In this document: positions 1 through 7,571 of the stretch, in pieces
Layout of the letters: every line of letters begins with the position of its first letter
Position numbering within the stretch: position 1 is the stretch's first letter
NCBI GenBank assembly: GCA_900541315.1
Contig: UQJF01000109.1
Location: 1 to 10,499, forward strand
Source of the DNA: an uncultured Clostridium sp.
GTDB taxonomy: Bacteria > Bacillota > Clostridia > Lachnospirales > Lachnospiraceae
Direction of reading: 5' to 3'
DNA: 10,499 bases
Translations under genes and position numbers: made by a program
Notes under the pieces: generated by a model
Database searches by the model: none
The model's input: only the letters and a program-made list of their open reading frames with translations
What the model was told of the DNA's origin: nothing

Positions 1-19
1 GAGCAATCCGGTTACATCA

Positions 20-50
20 GTGAGTGACAAAATTTACTTTTGACACTCAC
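20..50. repeat. Inverted repeat beyond the ATPase gene
   Basis: The arms GTGAGTG and CACTCAC pair over 7 bp. After one mismatch, CAAAA/TTTTG adds 5 bp around a 5-nt loop. It lies about 55 bp past the stop of the ATPase gene. Neither strand has a proper T-run directly after the stem, so it is a poor intrinsic terminator. It could be a weak 3'-end structure or an operator for a gene to the left of the window. Confidence 0.5.
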
Positions 51-103
51 ATCATTTTATCATACCTACATCTTTATATCGGCATCTTTATTTTTTCAGA
101 TAA

Positions 104-1780
104 CTACTTTGATTTTTCCCTTACCATGCAGCGTTTCTTGAAAAACGAAATCCCATAGCAGAGAATCTGATCATAGTCATCCTCATATTCCTTTGCATAC
201 ATCCGATTGTCGAGCTGCTGCAAAGCCGTATCGCAGTCCTTCTCCAGGTTTCCCAGGGTCTTCGTGTACTTCGCTTCGAAGATCGCGACGCGCGCATTGA
301 TGGGATCATAAACGACCACATCGCTTCGCCCTTCTCCATGCTCCTTATTGGAGTCCACCATATATCCAGCGCCTGTAAAAATGCCCGCGAGAAAAGCGTG
401 GTAGAAGTCCTCCCGATAGTCATGGTAGCTGATCGTGCGTCGGAGCAGGGCATTCATTTCCCTGCTTATGCCTTCACTGTCACCACGCCAGACGGCATCA
501 AACAGCGCATTTCGATTCCACTTCTTCGCGCTGTCATCAAACCATTTGATGACCGTTGTTTCGAAAATCTCGTTAATTTCTGCATTCGGAATCATGAGGG
601 CTACCATACCGTCTGGAACTTCACCCTTATAATCCTCTTCCCGCGCCCGTGTTAAGTATCCCGTCAGATACAGTGTACTCCAGAGGTTATCTTCTGATGA
701 ATGGAGATAATCATAGGTCAGGTTTTCATCCACACGCTGGACGATGCAGCCGCCCGCCATCAGTGTCTCAAGCTTCTTTGTAATCGTACTGCCCGCATAA
801 TCGATAAAGGAACGGATGATGGCATTGTCACTTGTGTTTTTCCAGTAGCTCATCGGCTTCGCCTTCGGATTGTGCTGAAGCTCCAGCATATAATTCATGA
901 CATCCCACGGACAGTAGACATCGAAATCCCCGAAATGGTAGCCATCGTACCATTTCTTCATGTTCTCCGCCTGTTCCGTCATGTCAGCAGCTTTCAGCAG
1001 CTCATCAACCTCGCTCTGTACGAAGCCGAAATACTCGTTGAGACGAGAATTTGTGATCGTATCCGATACAAAATTATTGGTTCCCGTAAAGATGCTCTCT
1101 TTTGCAATCTTCAGACAGCCTGTCACGACAGCAAAACGAAGTGCCGGATTGTCTTTCAGGGCCTGCATCAATCCCTTCATAACATCAAGCATTTCATTAT
1201 AGTAACCGTTGTTGTTCGCTTTCGCGACAGGGACATCGTACTCATCTATAAGAAGAATGACCGGCTTTTCATAATGCTGCTGCATCATCCTGGTAAGCAA
1301 CATCAAGCTTCCTTTCATGTCCTTCATGGAAGCCTGTCCCCATTCCAGCTGTTTCGCGATCTCCTTATCACTGATACCAATCCTGTCGCTGTCCAGCAGA
1401 TAGCGATGCTCTTTATATAGTTCTGAGATAACCCATGTGAGCATATCGTATGCTCCGGCGAAGTCAAGACCATCTACCTGTCGAAACGAAACAAAAACCG
1501 TCGGATACTGGTTCATCCACGCATCGCACAGTGCCCGGTTTTCCGAAATCTCCAGCCCTTCAAATAACGCTCTGCTGTCCTTTCGGATATCGAAGAAGCT
1601 TTCCAGCATACTCATGCCCAACGTCTTTCCAAAGCGCCGAGGACGGGTAATCCACGTTACTTCCGTGCCTCTCCTGTTGAGCAGCTCTCTGATCAGCCCC
1701 GATTTATCGATGTAGTAATACCCGTTTTTACGAATTTCTTCAAAGTCTGAAACTCCAACAGGGATATTCATTTCTTTCAT
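104..1780 (-). CDS. AAA-ATPase-like protein with C-terminal PD-(D/E)XK nuclease-type domain (DUF1703 family)
   Basis: This protein of about 558 residues matches the pattern of the AAA-ATPase_like/DUF1703 family, abundant in gut Clostridia and Bacteroidetes and of unproven function. The N-terminus (NIPVGVSDFEEIRKNGYYYIDKSG, split here only in wording) is the usual family opening. A Walker A-like RPRRFGKT follows at about residues 46-53, and a Walker B-like LLIDEYD at about 176-182. Near the C-terminus GRSDVVVYD and IFEAK give the Asp...Glu-x-Lys layout of PD-(D/E)XK nucleases (Asp487, Glu502, Lys504). I chose the ATG at 1780 because AAAGGAG lies 8 nt upstream and because family members begin there. 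An ATG at 1819, overlapping the toxin stop as TAATG, would add 13 residues. It appears to be the third gene of the toxin-antitoxin operon. A role in DNA processing or defence is inference only. Confidence 0.85.
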   Translation of the reverse strand: MKEMNIPVGVSDFEEIRKNGYYYIDKSGLIRELLNRRGTEVTWITRPRRFGKTLGMSMLESFFDIRKDSRALFEGLEISENRALCDAWMNQYPTVFVSFRQVDGLDFAGAYDMLTWVISELYKEHRYLLDSDRIGISDKEIAKQLEWGQASMKDMKGSLMLLTRMMQQHYEKPVILLIDEYDVPVAKANNNGYYNEMLDVMKGLMQALKDNPALRFAVVTGCLKIAKESIFTGTNNFVSDTITNSRLNEYFGFVQSEVDELLKAADMTEQAENMKKWYDGYHFGDFDVYCPWDVMNYMLELQHNPKAKPMSYWKNTSDNAIIRSFIDYAGSTITKKLETLMAGGCIVQRVDENLTYDYLHSSEDNLWSTLYLTGYLTRAREEDYKGEVPDGMVALMIPNAEINEIFETTVIKWFDDSAKKWNRNALFDAVWRGDSEGISREMNALLRRTISYHDYREDFYHAFLAGIFTGAGYMVDSNKEHGEGRSDVVVYDPINARVAIFEAKYTKTLGNLEKDCDTALQQLDNRMYAKEYEDDYDQILCYGISFFKKRCMVREKSK

Positions 1781-1788
1781 CTCTGCTG

Positions 1789-1795
1789 CTCCTTT
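1789..1795 (-). promoter_or_regulatory. Ribosome binding site deciding the ATPase start
   Basis: AAAGGAG lies 8 nt before the ATG at 1780. No comparable site precedes the upstream ATG at 1819, which overlaps the toxin stop codon. This favours the shorter protein, although coupled initiation at 1819 remains possible. Confidence 0.7.
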
Positions 1796-1818
1796 CGTCG
1801 TAATTGCTTTTTTAGCCA

Positions 1819-2145
1819 TTAATTGCGGTCAGCCGAATTATCCCCAAACAATGTTTGCATATAATCCCTTTTCTCGTAAATAATTCTGATCACTTCGATA
1901 TAATCATCTTTTATTCTATAAAATGCCATGTACTTTTTTAAAACTATAAAATAAAATCCCGTAAATAAGCCTTTATATCGGAGTGGTATACCCGATGTCG
2001 GAATTTGCTTTTTTTTGGTAATCGTGTCTATAAAATCTTTTATATATTTATCCGCTATATCGTAACTTTTTGAAGCCTGATATACCTCATCCCATACAGA
2101 ATCCATATCCCGCATAGCCTGTGGCGTATATCTTAACAGATACAT
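1819..2145 (-). CDS. RelE/ParE-family toxin
   Basis: This is a 108-residue basic protein of the size and pattern of type II RelE/ParE toxins. It has an N-terminal MYLLRYTPQAMRDMD opening, a helical middle, and a C-terminal strand-rich part (FYFIVLKKYMAFYRIKDDYIEVIRIIY) ending in EKRDYMQTLFG. That ending, arginine followed by a short C-terminal tail, is common in the family. Such toxins either cleave ribosome-bound mRNA or poison gyrase. The sequence does not tell me which applies here. The gene starts 2 bp after the antitoxin stop with GAGG 7 nt upstream of the ATG, so the two are clearly co-translated. Its stop overlaps the first possible ATG of the ATPase gene. The region is noticeably more AT-rich than the polyamine operon, consistent with acquisition. 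Confidence 0.82.
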   Translation of the reverse strand: MYLLRYTPQAMRDMDSVWDEVYQASKSYDIADKYIKDFIDTITKKKQIPTSGIPLRYKGLFTGFYFIVLKKYMAFYRIKDDYIEVIRIIYEKRDYMQTLFGDNSADRN

Positions 2146-2147
2146 GG

Positions 2148-2417
2148 TCAGTCCTCGTTTCTTTTGTTAATGAAATGACTTTTTAATTCTTCCTCCGAAA
2201 CCCAATCTTCGTCTTCTGCGGAGCGAAGTCCTGCATTCAGTTCACACATCAGTTGTATCATTGCTTCTGCTTTCTGAAAGTTTTCTTCGTCCTTTATGTC
2301 ACGTATGCTATAAGCGCCGCGGCCATTTCTTGTCAGGTAAACCGGAGAGCCGATACGAACTTTTTCAAGAACATTTCCATAATTTCTTAAATCCGATACT
2401 GATGTTATTGTAGGCAC
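2148..2417 (-). CDS. Phd/YefM-family antitoxin
   Basis: This 89-residue protein has the Phd/YefM pattern. The N-terminal DNA-binding part reads TSVSDLRNYGNVLEKVRIG, followed by PVYLTRNGRGAYSIRDI, the typical strand-turn 'V(Y/F)LTRNGR' segment. The acidic C-terminal half (about residues 45-89, rich in Glu and Asp) would wrap and neutralise the basic toxin encoded next. I chose the GTG start at 2417 because AAAGGAG lies 8 nt upstream and the MPTITSVSDLR opening is what the family shows. Phd-type antitoxins usually repress their own promoter together with the toxin. The two palindromes around the promoter immediately upstream fit that. Confidence 0.85.
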   Translation of the reverse strand: MPTITSVSDLRNYGNVLEKVRIGSPVYLTRNGRGAYSIRDIKDEENFQKAEAMIQLMCELNAGLRSAEDEDWVSEEELKSHFINKRNED

Positions 2418-2429
2418 AAAACATACTCC

Positions 2430-2449
2430 TTTCGATATATTTGTAGAAA
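2430..2449. promoter_or_regulatory. Operator-like imperfect palindrome, proximal copy
   Basis: This 20-bp element has TTTC...GAAA ends and an A/T-rich centre. It covers the predicted transcription start of the toxin-antitoxin promoter. It matches the element at 2484-2503 at 17 of 20 positions. It is a likely binding site for the antitoxin or the toxin-antitoxin complex. Confidence 0.55.
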
Positions 2450-2450
2450 T

Positions 2451-2478
2451 ATTATACTATTTTTTCTATTATTTTCAA
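2451..2478 (-). promoter_or_regulatory. Promoter of the toxin-antitoxin-ATPase operon
   Basis: A perfect -10 box TATAAT (2451-2456) lies 16 bp from a -35 box TTGAAA (2473-2478), matching the vegetative sigma factor consensus at 11 of 12 positions. Transcription would begin near 2444 and give a leader of about 27 nt before the GTG start of the antitoxin. Confidence 0.8.
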
Positions 2479-2483
2479 TATTC

Positions 2484-2503
2484 TTTCGACATATTTATCG
2501 AAA
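2484..2503. promoter_or_regulatory. Operator-like imperfect palindrome, distal copy
   Basis: This 20-bp element has TTTCGA...TCGAAA ends, giving 6-bp perfect arms. It lies just upstream of the -35 box. Its centre is 54 bp from the centre of the proximal copy, close to five helical turns, so bound proteins could contact each other on one DNA face. Confidence 0.55.
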
Positions 2504-2540
2504 ATCGATTTCACGGATTAATATTTTCTGGTTTTCAGGT

Positions 2541-2568
2541 AAAATAAAGAGGCCGATTGCTCGACCTC
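2541..2568 (-). terminator. Intrinsic terminator, probable end of the polyamine operon
   Basis: Read on the minus strand, an 8-bp stem (GAGGTCGA / TCGGCCTC, one U-G wobble) closes a GCAA tetraloop and is followed directly by TTTATTTT. On the plus strand the wobble becomes a C-A mismatch and no T-run follows, so it acts leftward. It separates the aguB/transposase-remnant transcript from the toxin-antitoxin promoter. Confidence 0.8.
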
Positions 2569-2589
2569 TGTTTCTGTCACATATCAGTA

Positions 2590-2943
2590 TCAGTCATACC
2601 GGTTATGGGATTTCTTAAAAACCTTCAACTGTTTAATAATACGATTTGCATACTTAGGATTATTTCCCGTAACCCATGTTTCAATACCGGAGGTATCAAA
2701 AATAGTCATGCCAGCAAGATCAGGATTCCGTTTTTGGCATATCGGTTCGGTCAGATTTACAAGATGGTTGAACATAGATTGTAAGTCCGATAAGAAATAC
2801 TGTTTAAAGCGGGTAAATTTAGAAGCATCTGGTGCAAGCTTGCTTGCAGAGGATTTGTGACCCTGGAACCCGCCAAAAACATGAGTAAGAAGCCATTTTT
2901 TGAAGAAAAATACCTTTTGACCCCAACATCTTCCATTTCTATG
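2590..2943 (-). pseudogene. Truncated DDE-type transposase remnant
   Basis: An open frame of about 118 codons begins without a start codon right next to the aguB stop and ends at a TGA at 2590. It reads like the interior of a clostridial IS transposase. Recognisable stretches are KKWLLTHVFGGFQGHKSSAS, FKQYFLSDLQSMFNHLVNL and the catalytic-region-like AGMTIFDTSGIETWVTGNN. The longest ATG-started part is only 61 codons (2590-2775). Both the N-terminal part and most of the catalytic C-terminal half are missing, so it cannot be active. I recognise it from the general pattern of IS1182/IS4-like DDE transposases, and the exact family is uncertain. It suggests an element inserted behind aguB and decayed, leaving the operon's transcript to run through it to the terminator at 2541-2568. 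Confidence 0.65.
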
Positions 2944-2944
2944 T

Positions 2945-3817
2945 TTACATCAGTTTCCCATACATTTCAGGCCGTCTGTCCCGGAAAAGTCCCCAGGAAA
3001 GGCGGTCTTCCATCAGCTGGTCCAGGTCAAAGGTAGCTGCGATAAAACCTTCTTCCTGTCTTCCCATGGATACCTGTACCTCGCCACAGCCATCTGTGAT
3101 AAAAGATGATCCGTAGAATACCAGGGAAGAACTCTGGCCTGCATTTTCTGCACATGGCTCTACCCGTTCCTCGCCTACCCGGTTCGCTGCAATTACAGGC
3201 ACCAGATTAGAGGCGCTATGTCCCTGCATACATCTTCTCCAGTGAGGCATACTGTCTGTAGAAAGGATGGGTTCACTGCCAATGGCCGTTGGATACAGAA
3301 GGATTTCTGCGCCTTCCACTGCCATAGCTCTGGCAGTCTCCGGAAACCACTGGTCCCAACAGATGCCAACACCCACTTTTCCGTAAGCTGTATCAAATAC
3401 CTTAAAACCAGTATCTCCCGGTGTAAAATAAAATTTTTCCTGATAGAAATGATCATCCGGGATATGGGTCTTCCGGTAAACTCCCAGAATGGAACCATCT
3501 GCATCGATCATGGCAACGGAATTAAACAGCCGGTTTACATCTCTTTCATAAAAACTGATTGGGATCACTACCTGCAAGCTGGCGCAAACTCCCTGGAAAT
3601 AGCGCACTGCCGGATTTTCCATCACCGGTGTGGCAAACTGATAGTAATCATATCTGCGCTCCTGGCAAAAATACTGGCGTTCAAACAGCTCCGGAAGAAG
3701 GATCACCTGCGCTCCTTCTGCTGCTGCCTGACGTACCAGAACCTCTGCTTTTTCTATGTTTTCTGCTACATTTCTGCTGCAGCACATCTGAACTGCGGCA
3801 CATCTTACGTTTCTCAC
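2945..3817 (-). CDS. aguB: N-carbamoylputrescine amidase
   Basis: This cytosolic nitrilase-superfamily enzyme hydrolyses N-carbamoylputrescine to putrescine, CO2 and ammonia. The protein of about 290 residues shows the whole Glu-Lys-Cys triad in standard context: LLPELF (Glu43), YRKTHIP (Lys116) and GICWDQWFPE (Cys153). The family's IPDDHFYQEKFYFTPGD and the C-terminal LSWGLFRDRRPEMYG are also present. The open frame extends to an ATG at 3886, but that has no ribosome binding site and would add a lysine-rich tail of 23 residues unlike the family. A GTG at 3817 has AAGGAG 9 nt upstream and starts at VRNVRCAAVQM, as the family does, so I chose it. It is the last gene of the operon, separated from aguA by an unusually long 158-bp gap with no clear terminator or promoter. 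AguA supplies its substrate. Confidence 0.93.
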   Translation of the reverse strand: MRNVRCAAVQMCCSRNVAENIEKAEVLVRQAAAEGAQVILLPELFERQYFCQERRYDYYQFATPVMENPAVRYFQGVCASLQVVIPISFYERDVNRLFNSVAMIDADGSILGVYRKTHIPDDHFYQEKFYFTPGDTGFKVFDTAYGKVGVGICWDQWFPETARAMAVEGAEILLYPTAIGSEPILSTDSMPHWRRCMQGHSASNLVPVIAANRVGEERVEPCAENAGQSSSLVFYGSSFITDGCGEVQVSMGRQEEGFIAATFDLDQLMEDRLSWGLFRDRRPEMYGKLM

Positions 3818-3826
3818 TTGCTGTTT

Positions 3827-3832
3827 CTCCTT
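3827..3832 (-). promoter_or_regulatory. Ribosome binding site for the GTG start of aguB
   Basis: AAGGAG lies 9 nt upstream of the GTG at 3817-3815. It is the only good Shine-Dalgarno sequence near the 5' end of aguB, and it supports the 290-residue protein over the 313-residue ATG-started one. Confidence 0.75.
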
Positions 3833-3975
3833 CTTTCCTTCGATCTGACATTCCTGTTTATATTTGATCCGTTGTTTTTCCAACATTCAAAAGGTTCTCA
3901 CCATTTTTACATCAGTTGACAATTTTTTCTGTTACCGCTGACTGTCACGCCTTATTTCCCAGTAGAGTGGTATCG

Positions 3976-5160
3976 TTATTTCGAAAACGATGTACTAGAA
4001 GGTATCTGCTGTGTAATACAGTGGATATTTCCGCCCCCGATAATGATTGCCCGGGCGTCAATAGGACAGATCCTGCGATCAGGAAACAGCTTTCCTAATA
4101 TATCACAGGCCAGCTTATCATGTTTATCCTGAAACTGCGGAACCAGAACTGCTTCATTTGCAATATAGAAATTTACATAGCTGGCTGCCAGCCGTTCTCC
4201 TGCTTCTCTGGTATCTTCTCCCGGCTCAAAAACAAGACCATTTAAATCTTCTTCCTGGATACATACCGGCTTCTCAGGAATTGGCAGCTTATGTATCATA
4301 AACTTTCTGCCCTTTGCATCTGTTTCATTTTCCAGAATCTGGTAATCTTCCATAGAAAGAGCATACTGGGGATCCTCTTTCTCATCTGTCCAAGCTAAAA
4401 CAACTTCTCCCGGCTTTACAAAGGCGCACACATTATCTATGTGTTCATTAGTCTCATCCTGCCATATGCCATTTTTAAGCCAGATCACCTTTTCTGCTCC
4501 CAGATATTCACAAAGCTTCTTTTCAATCTCTTCTTTTGTAAGATGGGGGTTTCTTCCGGGACTTAGGAGGCATGCCTCTGTTACTAATAAAGTTCCTTCC
4601 CCGTCACTGTGGATGGAACCGCCTTCCAGCACAAAATCACCGGCATCATACACCGGATAATCAAGGGCATCGCAGATTGCCTCTGCTGCAGCATCGTCCT
4701 TTTCCCAGCTTGCATAAAGGCCATCCACTTCTCCACCCCAGGCATTAAAACGCCAGTTTATGCCACGAACTTCCTTTCTGGCATTTTTAACAAAGGTAGG
4801 TCCTACATCCCTTGCCCAGGCATCGTCCGTTTCTATAGGCAAAATATGGATCTTTTCTGACTTTCCGGAAAAAGCTGCCTTTGCAGACTCCAAGGAAGAA
4901 GGTCCTGCTAACATGTAAACCTCTTCTCCTTCTGCTATAGCCTCTGCGATTTTTGCAAAGGCTTTTCTGGCATCTTTTGCCCCATAAGCCCAGGAGCCGG
5001 GACGTTCCGGCCAGATCATAATGGTTCCTTCGTGTGGTTCAAACTCTCCCGGCATATGAAATCCATCTGATACAGGCAGTGTTTTTAGTCTTTCTACCTG
5101 AACCGTTTTATCCGTCTTTTCCATTTCAGCGGTCATATCTGTCTTTTCCACCATCACCAT
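3976..5160 (-). CDS. aguA: Agmatine deiminase
   Basis: This enzyme converts agmatine to N-carbamoylputrescine and ammonia. It is a member of the guanidino-group-modifying (PPADI-type) superfamily. The 394-residue protein shows [20 protein letters not shown] (about 33-52), the substrate-pocket motif [11 protein letters not shown] (111-121), NWRFNAWGG (135-143), [12 protein letters not shown] with the catalytic His184, and near the C-terminus [13 protein letters not shown] with the nucleophile Cys381. All key residues are present, so it should be active. Its ATG overlaps the stop of the decarboxylase gene as TAATG, with GGGGAG 9 nt upstream, so translation is coupled. The first 20 residues contain a small duplication (VEKTDMT then MEKTDKT) that is not part of the family core. 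AguB, next in the operon, uses its product. Confidence 0.96.
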   Translation of the reverse strand: MVMVEKTDMTAEMEKTDKTVQVERLKTLPVSDGFHMPGEFEPHEGTIMIWPERPGSWAYGAKDARKAFAKIAEAIAEGEEVYMLAGPSSLESAKAAFSGKSEKIHILPIETDDAWARDVGPTFVKNARKEVRGINWRFNAWGGEVDGLYASWEKDDAAAEAICDALDYPVYDAGDFVLEGGSIHSDGEGTLLVTEACLLSPGRNPHLTKEEIEKKLCEYLGAEKVIWLKNGIWQDETNEHIDNVCAFVKPGEVVLAWTDEKEDPQYALSMEDYQILENETDAKGRKFMIHKLPIPEKPVCIQEEDLNGLVFEPGEDTREAGERLAASYVNFYIANEAVLVPQFQDKHDKLACDILGKLFPDRRICPIDARAIIIGGGNIHCITQQIPSSTSFSK

Positions 5161-6299
5161 TATGCCAGTCTCCCCTTAAAGTCTTCATATCCAAAAGTAC
5201 GGATAATTTCACAGTCCCCGTCCTCTTTCATTACAGCGATCCCCGGAAGCGGGATCCCATTAAAAGTATTATTTTTCACCATAGAATAAATGGCCATATC
5301 CTGAAAACACAGCTTATCTCCCACATGGATCTGCTTATCAAAGGAATAATCCCCGATCACATCTCCCGCCAGACAGGTACAGGAGGAAAGACGGTAAGTA
5401 AATGCTTTTTCCCCCGCATTTCCACTATCCTTTAATGGCGGCCGGTATGGCATTTCCAGTACATCCGGCATATGACAGGCAGCAGAGGCATCTAAGATCA
5501 GCACAGATAGTCCGTTTTCCACAATATCCATTACCTCTGTCACCAGATAACCGGCATTTAATGCAATGGCTTCTCCCGGCTCCAGATATACCTCCACTCC
5601 ATAAGTGTCTCTTATATGTTTGATGCATTTTATAAGCAGTTTTCTGTCATAGTCATCTCTTGTAATATGATGACCACCACCCATATTCAGCCATTTTATC
5701 TTAGAAAGCCATGGGCCGAACTTTTCTTCCACTGCTTCCAGGGTTTTAGCCAGATCATCTGCGTTCTGCTCGCAAAGAGTATGGAAATGGAGGCCATCCA
5801 GAGCATCAAAAAGCTCTGGTTCTTCCTCTGTTTCCCGTACAAACACCTCTTTTGTAACTCCCAGACGGGAACCGGGAGCACAGGGGTCATAAATTGCATG
5901 ATCCCCCTGAGTGGAGCATTCCGGATTAATACGCAGTCCCAGGCTTTTCCCTGAAACAACGTCTTTATGACGGCGAAGCTGGGCAAAGGAATTAAAGATA
6001 ATATGGTCGCATATCTCTCCCAGCTCTTTTATATCCGCATCCTTGTAAGCCGGGGCAAAAACATGATTTTCCTTTCCCATTTCTTCTTTTCCAAGTCTTG
6101 CCTCATACAGACCACTGGCTGTCGTGCCGTCCAGATACCGGCCGATCAGAGGATATTCATAAAAACATGAAAAAGCTTTCTGGGCAAGAAGGATCTTGCA
6201 GCCGGCTTCTTCCCGGATTTCTTTTAAAATCTGTAAATTTTCTTTCAGTTTCTTCTCATCGATCACATAACAGGGAGTGGGAAGCTGATCCATTCTCAT
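5160..6299 (-). CDS. nspC: Carboxy(nor)spermidine decarboxylase
   Basis: This PLP enzyme of the alanine-racemase fold (group IV decarboxylase) removes the carboxyl group from carboxyspermidine, giving spermidine. It may also act on carboxynorspermidine. The 379-residue length is normal. The PLP lysine is Lys41 in [15 protein letters not shown] (171-178), the glycine-rich NMGGGHH (205-211), the phosphate-binding EPGEA (240-244) and the active-site SSCTCLAGD (305-313, probable catalytic Cys309 and Asp313) follow in the expected order. The gene starts 12 bp after the dehydrogenase stop with GGGAG 8 nt upstream of the ATG. A second ATG two codons later is possible. The adjacent dehydrogenase makes its substrate. 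With no norspermidine-specific genes nearby and an agmatine-to-putrescine route in the same operon, carboxyspermidine is the likely physiological substrate. Confidence 0.95.
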   Translation of the reverse strand: MRMDQLPTPCYVIDEKKLKENLQILKEIREEAGCKILLAQKAFSCFYEYPLIGRYLDGTTASGLYEARLGKEEMGKENHVFAPAYKDADIKELGEICDHIIFNSFAQLRRHKDVVSGKSLGLRINPECSTQGDHAIYDPCAPGSRLGVTKEVFVRETEEEPELFDALDGLHFHTLCEQNADDLAKTLEAVEEKFGPWLSKIKWLNMGGGHHITRDDYDRKLLIKCIKHIRDTYGVEVYLEPGEAIALNAGYLVTEVMDIVENGLSVLILDASAACHMPDVLEMPYRPPLKDSGNAGEKAFTYRLSSCTCLAGDVIGDYSFDKQIHVGDKLCFQDMAIYSMVKNNTFNGIPLPGIAVMKEDGDCEIIRTFGYEDFKGRLA

Positions 6300-6311
6300 T
6301 TTTTGTTCTCC

Positions 6312-7571
6312 CTATTCTACGATCTGAGGATCTTCGCATACCTGCCATGGAAGTCCCCACTTATTTAATGCATCCATAAATGGATCCGGATCAAATTCCT
6401 CTACATTAAATACGCCGTCCTTCTTCCATGCACCGGTAACTACCATCATAGCACCGATCATAGCCGGGACACCGGTAGTATAGGAGATTGCCTGGGAACC
6501 AACTTCTTTGTAGCATTCCTGGTGATCACATACATTATAAATGTAAATGGTCTTTTCTTTTCCGTCTTTCACACCGGTAAAAATACAGCCGATATTGGTC
6601 TTTCCTACAGTTCTTGAACCTAAGGAAGCCGGATCAGGCAGAAGGGCCTTTAAAAACTGGATCGGTACGATATCCTGTCCCTGGAACTGGATAGGAGAAG
6701 TAGAAAGCATTCCTACGTTTTCCAGACATTTCATATGGGTTAAGTAGCTCTGTCCAAAGGTCATAAAGAAACGGATCCGCTTTACACCAGGGATATTTTT
6801 TGCAAGAGACTCAATCTCTTCGTGATGAAGAAGATACATATCCTTCTTTCCTACTTCAGGGAAGTCATACTCTCTCTTGATCTCCATTGGCTCTGTTTCT
6901 ACCCAATGGCCATTCTCCCAGTAAGAGCCGTTTGCAGATACTTCACGTAAATTGATCTCAGGATTAAAGTTAGTCGCAAATGGATATCCATGATCTCCGC
7001 CATTGCAGTCTAAAATGTCAATGGTATGGATCTCATCAAAATAATGTTTTAAAGCATAAGCAGAAAATACGCTGGTAACACCCGGATCAAATCCGCTTCC
7101 TAAAAGAGCGGTAAGACCAGCCTCTTTAAAACGTTCATTCAGATCCCACTGCCAGGAATAATCAAAGTATGCAGTAAAGCCTTTTTCCTTGCAGCGCTTT
7201 TCATAAATAGCTCTCCACTGTGGATCATCTGTATTTTCAGCCTCATAATTAGCTGTATCAATGTAGTCCACACCTGTACGCAGACATGCTTCCATAATAG
7301 TAAGGTCCTGATAAGGAAGCGCTACGTTTAATACTGCATCCGGCTTATAGGAACGGATCAGTGCCTCAAGTTCTTCCACCTTATCTGCATCCACCTGGGC
7401 AGTTGTGATCACTGTATCTGTTTTTCCTTCTAACTGTGCTTTTAAAGCATCACATTTTGATTTTGTGCGGCTTGCGATCATAATTTCTGTAAATACACCA
7501 CTGTTCTGGCAGCACTTATGTACTGCTACGGAAGCTACGCCCCCACATCCAATTACCATTAATCTGCTCAT
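6312..7571 (-). CDS. Carboxyspermidine dehydrogenase (saccharopine dehydrogenase-like)
   Basis: This enzyme condenses aspartate beta-semialdehyde with putrescine and reduces the imine with NADPH to give carboxyspermidine. It is the CASDH/CANSDH branch of the saccharopine dehydrogenase family. The 419-residue protein opens with a Rossmann nucleotide-binding motif (MVIGCGGVASVAVHKC, residues 5-20). NVALPYQD (82-89), DYIDTANYE (102-110), GSGFDPGVTSVFSAYA (158-173) and CNGGDHGYPFATNFNP (189-204) follow, all characteristic of this branch and not of lysine-pathway saccharopine reductases. The ATG overlaps the speE stop as ATGA, with GAGGAGG about 10 nt upstream, so the two are translationally coupled. 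It is often annotated as 'LYS1' or saccharopine dehydrogenase. The neighbouring decarboxylase makes the polyamine role nearly certain. Confidence 0.94.
   Translation of the reverse strand: MSRLMVIGCGGVASVAVHKCCQNSGVFTEIMIASRTKSKCDALKAQLEGKTDTVITTAQVDADKVEELEALIRSYKPDAVLNVALPYQDLTIMEACLRTGVDYIDTANYEAENTDDPQWRAIYEKRCKEKGFTAYFDYSWQWDLNERFKEAGLTALLGSGFDPGVTSVFSAYALKHYFDEIHTIDILDCNGGDHGYPFATNFNPEINLREVSANGSYWENGHWVETEPMEIKREYDFPEVGKKDMYLLHHEEIESLAKNIPGVKRIRFFMTFGQSYLTHMKCLENVGMLSTSPIQFQGQDIVPIQFLKALLPDPASLGSRTVGKTNIGCIFTGVKDGKEKTIYIYNVCDHQECYKEVGSQAISYTTGVPAMIGAMMVVTGAWKKDGVFNVEEFDPDPFMDALNKWGLPWQVCEDPQIVE

Noticed and set aside
701..1420. Plus-strand open frame of 239 codons opposite the ATPase gene
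   Set aside because: It lies entirely antisense to a well-supported gene with Walker and nuclease motifs, has no ribosome binding site and reads as unstructured, His/Ile/Leu-rich sequence with no recognisable family.
3218..3919. Plus-strand open frame of 233 codons opposite aguB
   Set aside because: It is a shadow of aguB, whose Glu-Lys-Cys triad is intact. The translation is Phe/Ser/Cys-rich with no motifs.
3965..3995. Hairpin ATCGTT...AACGAT at the 3' end of aguA as a terminator
   Set aside because: The stem is short and AT-rich and no T-run follows on the minus strand, so it should not stop transcription before aguB.
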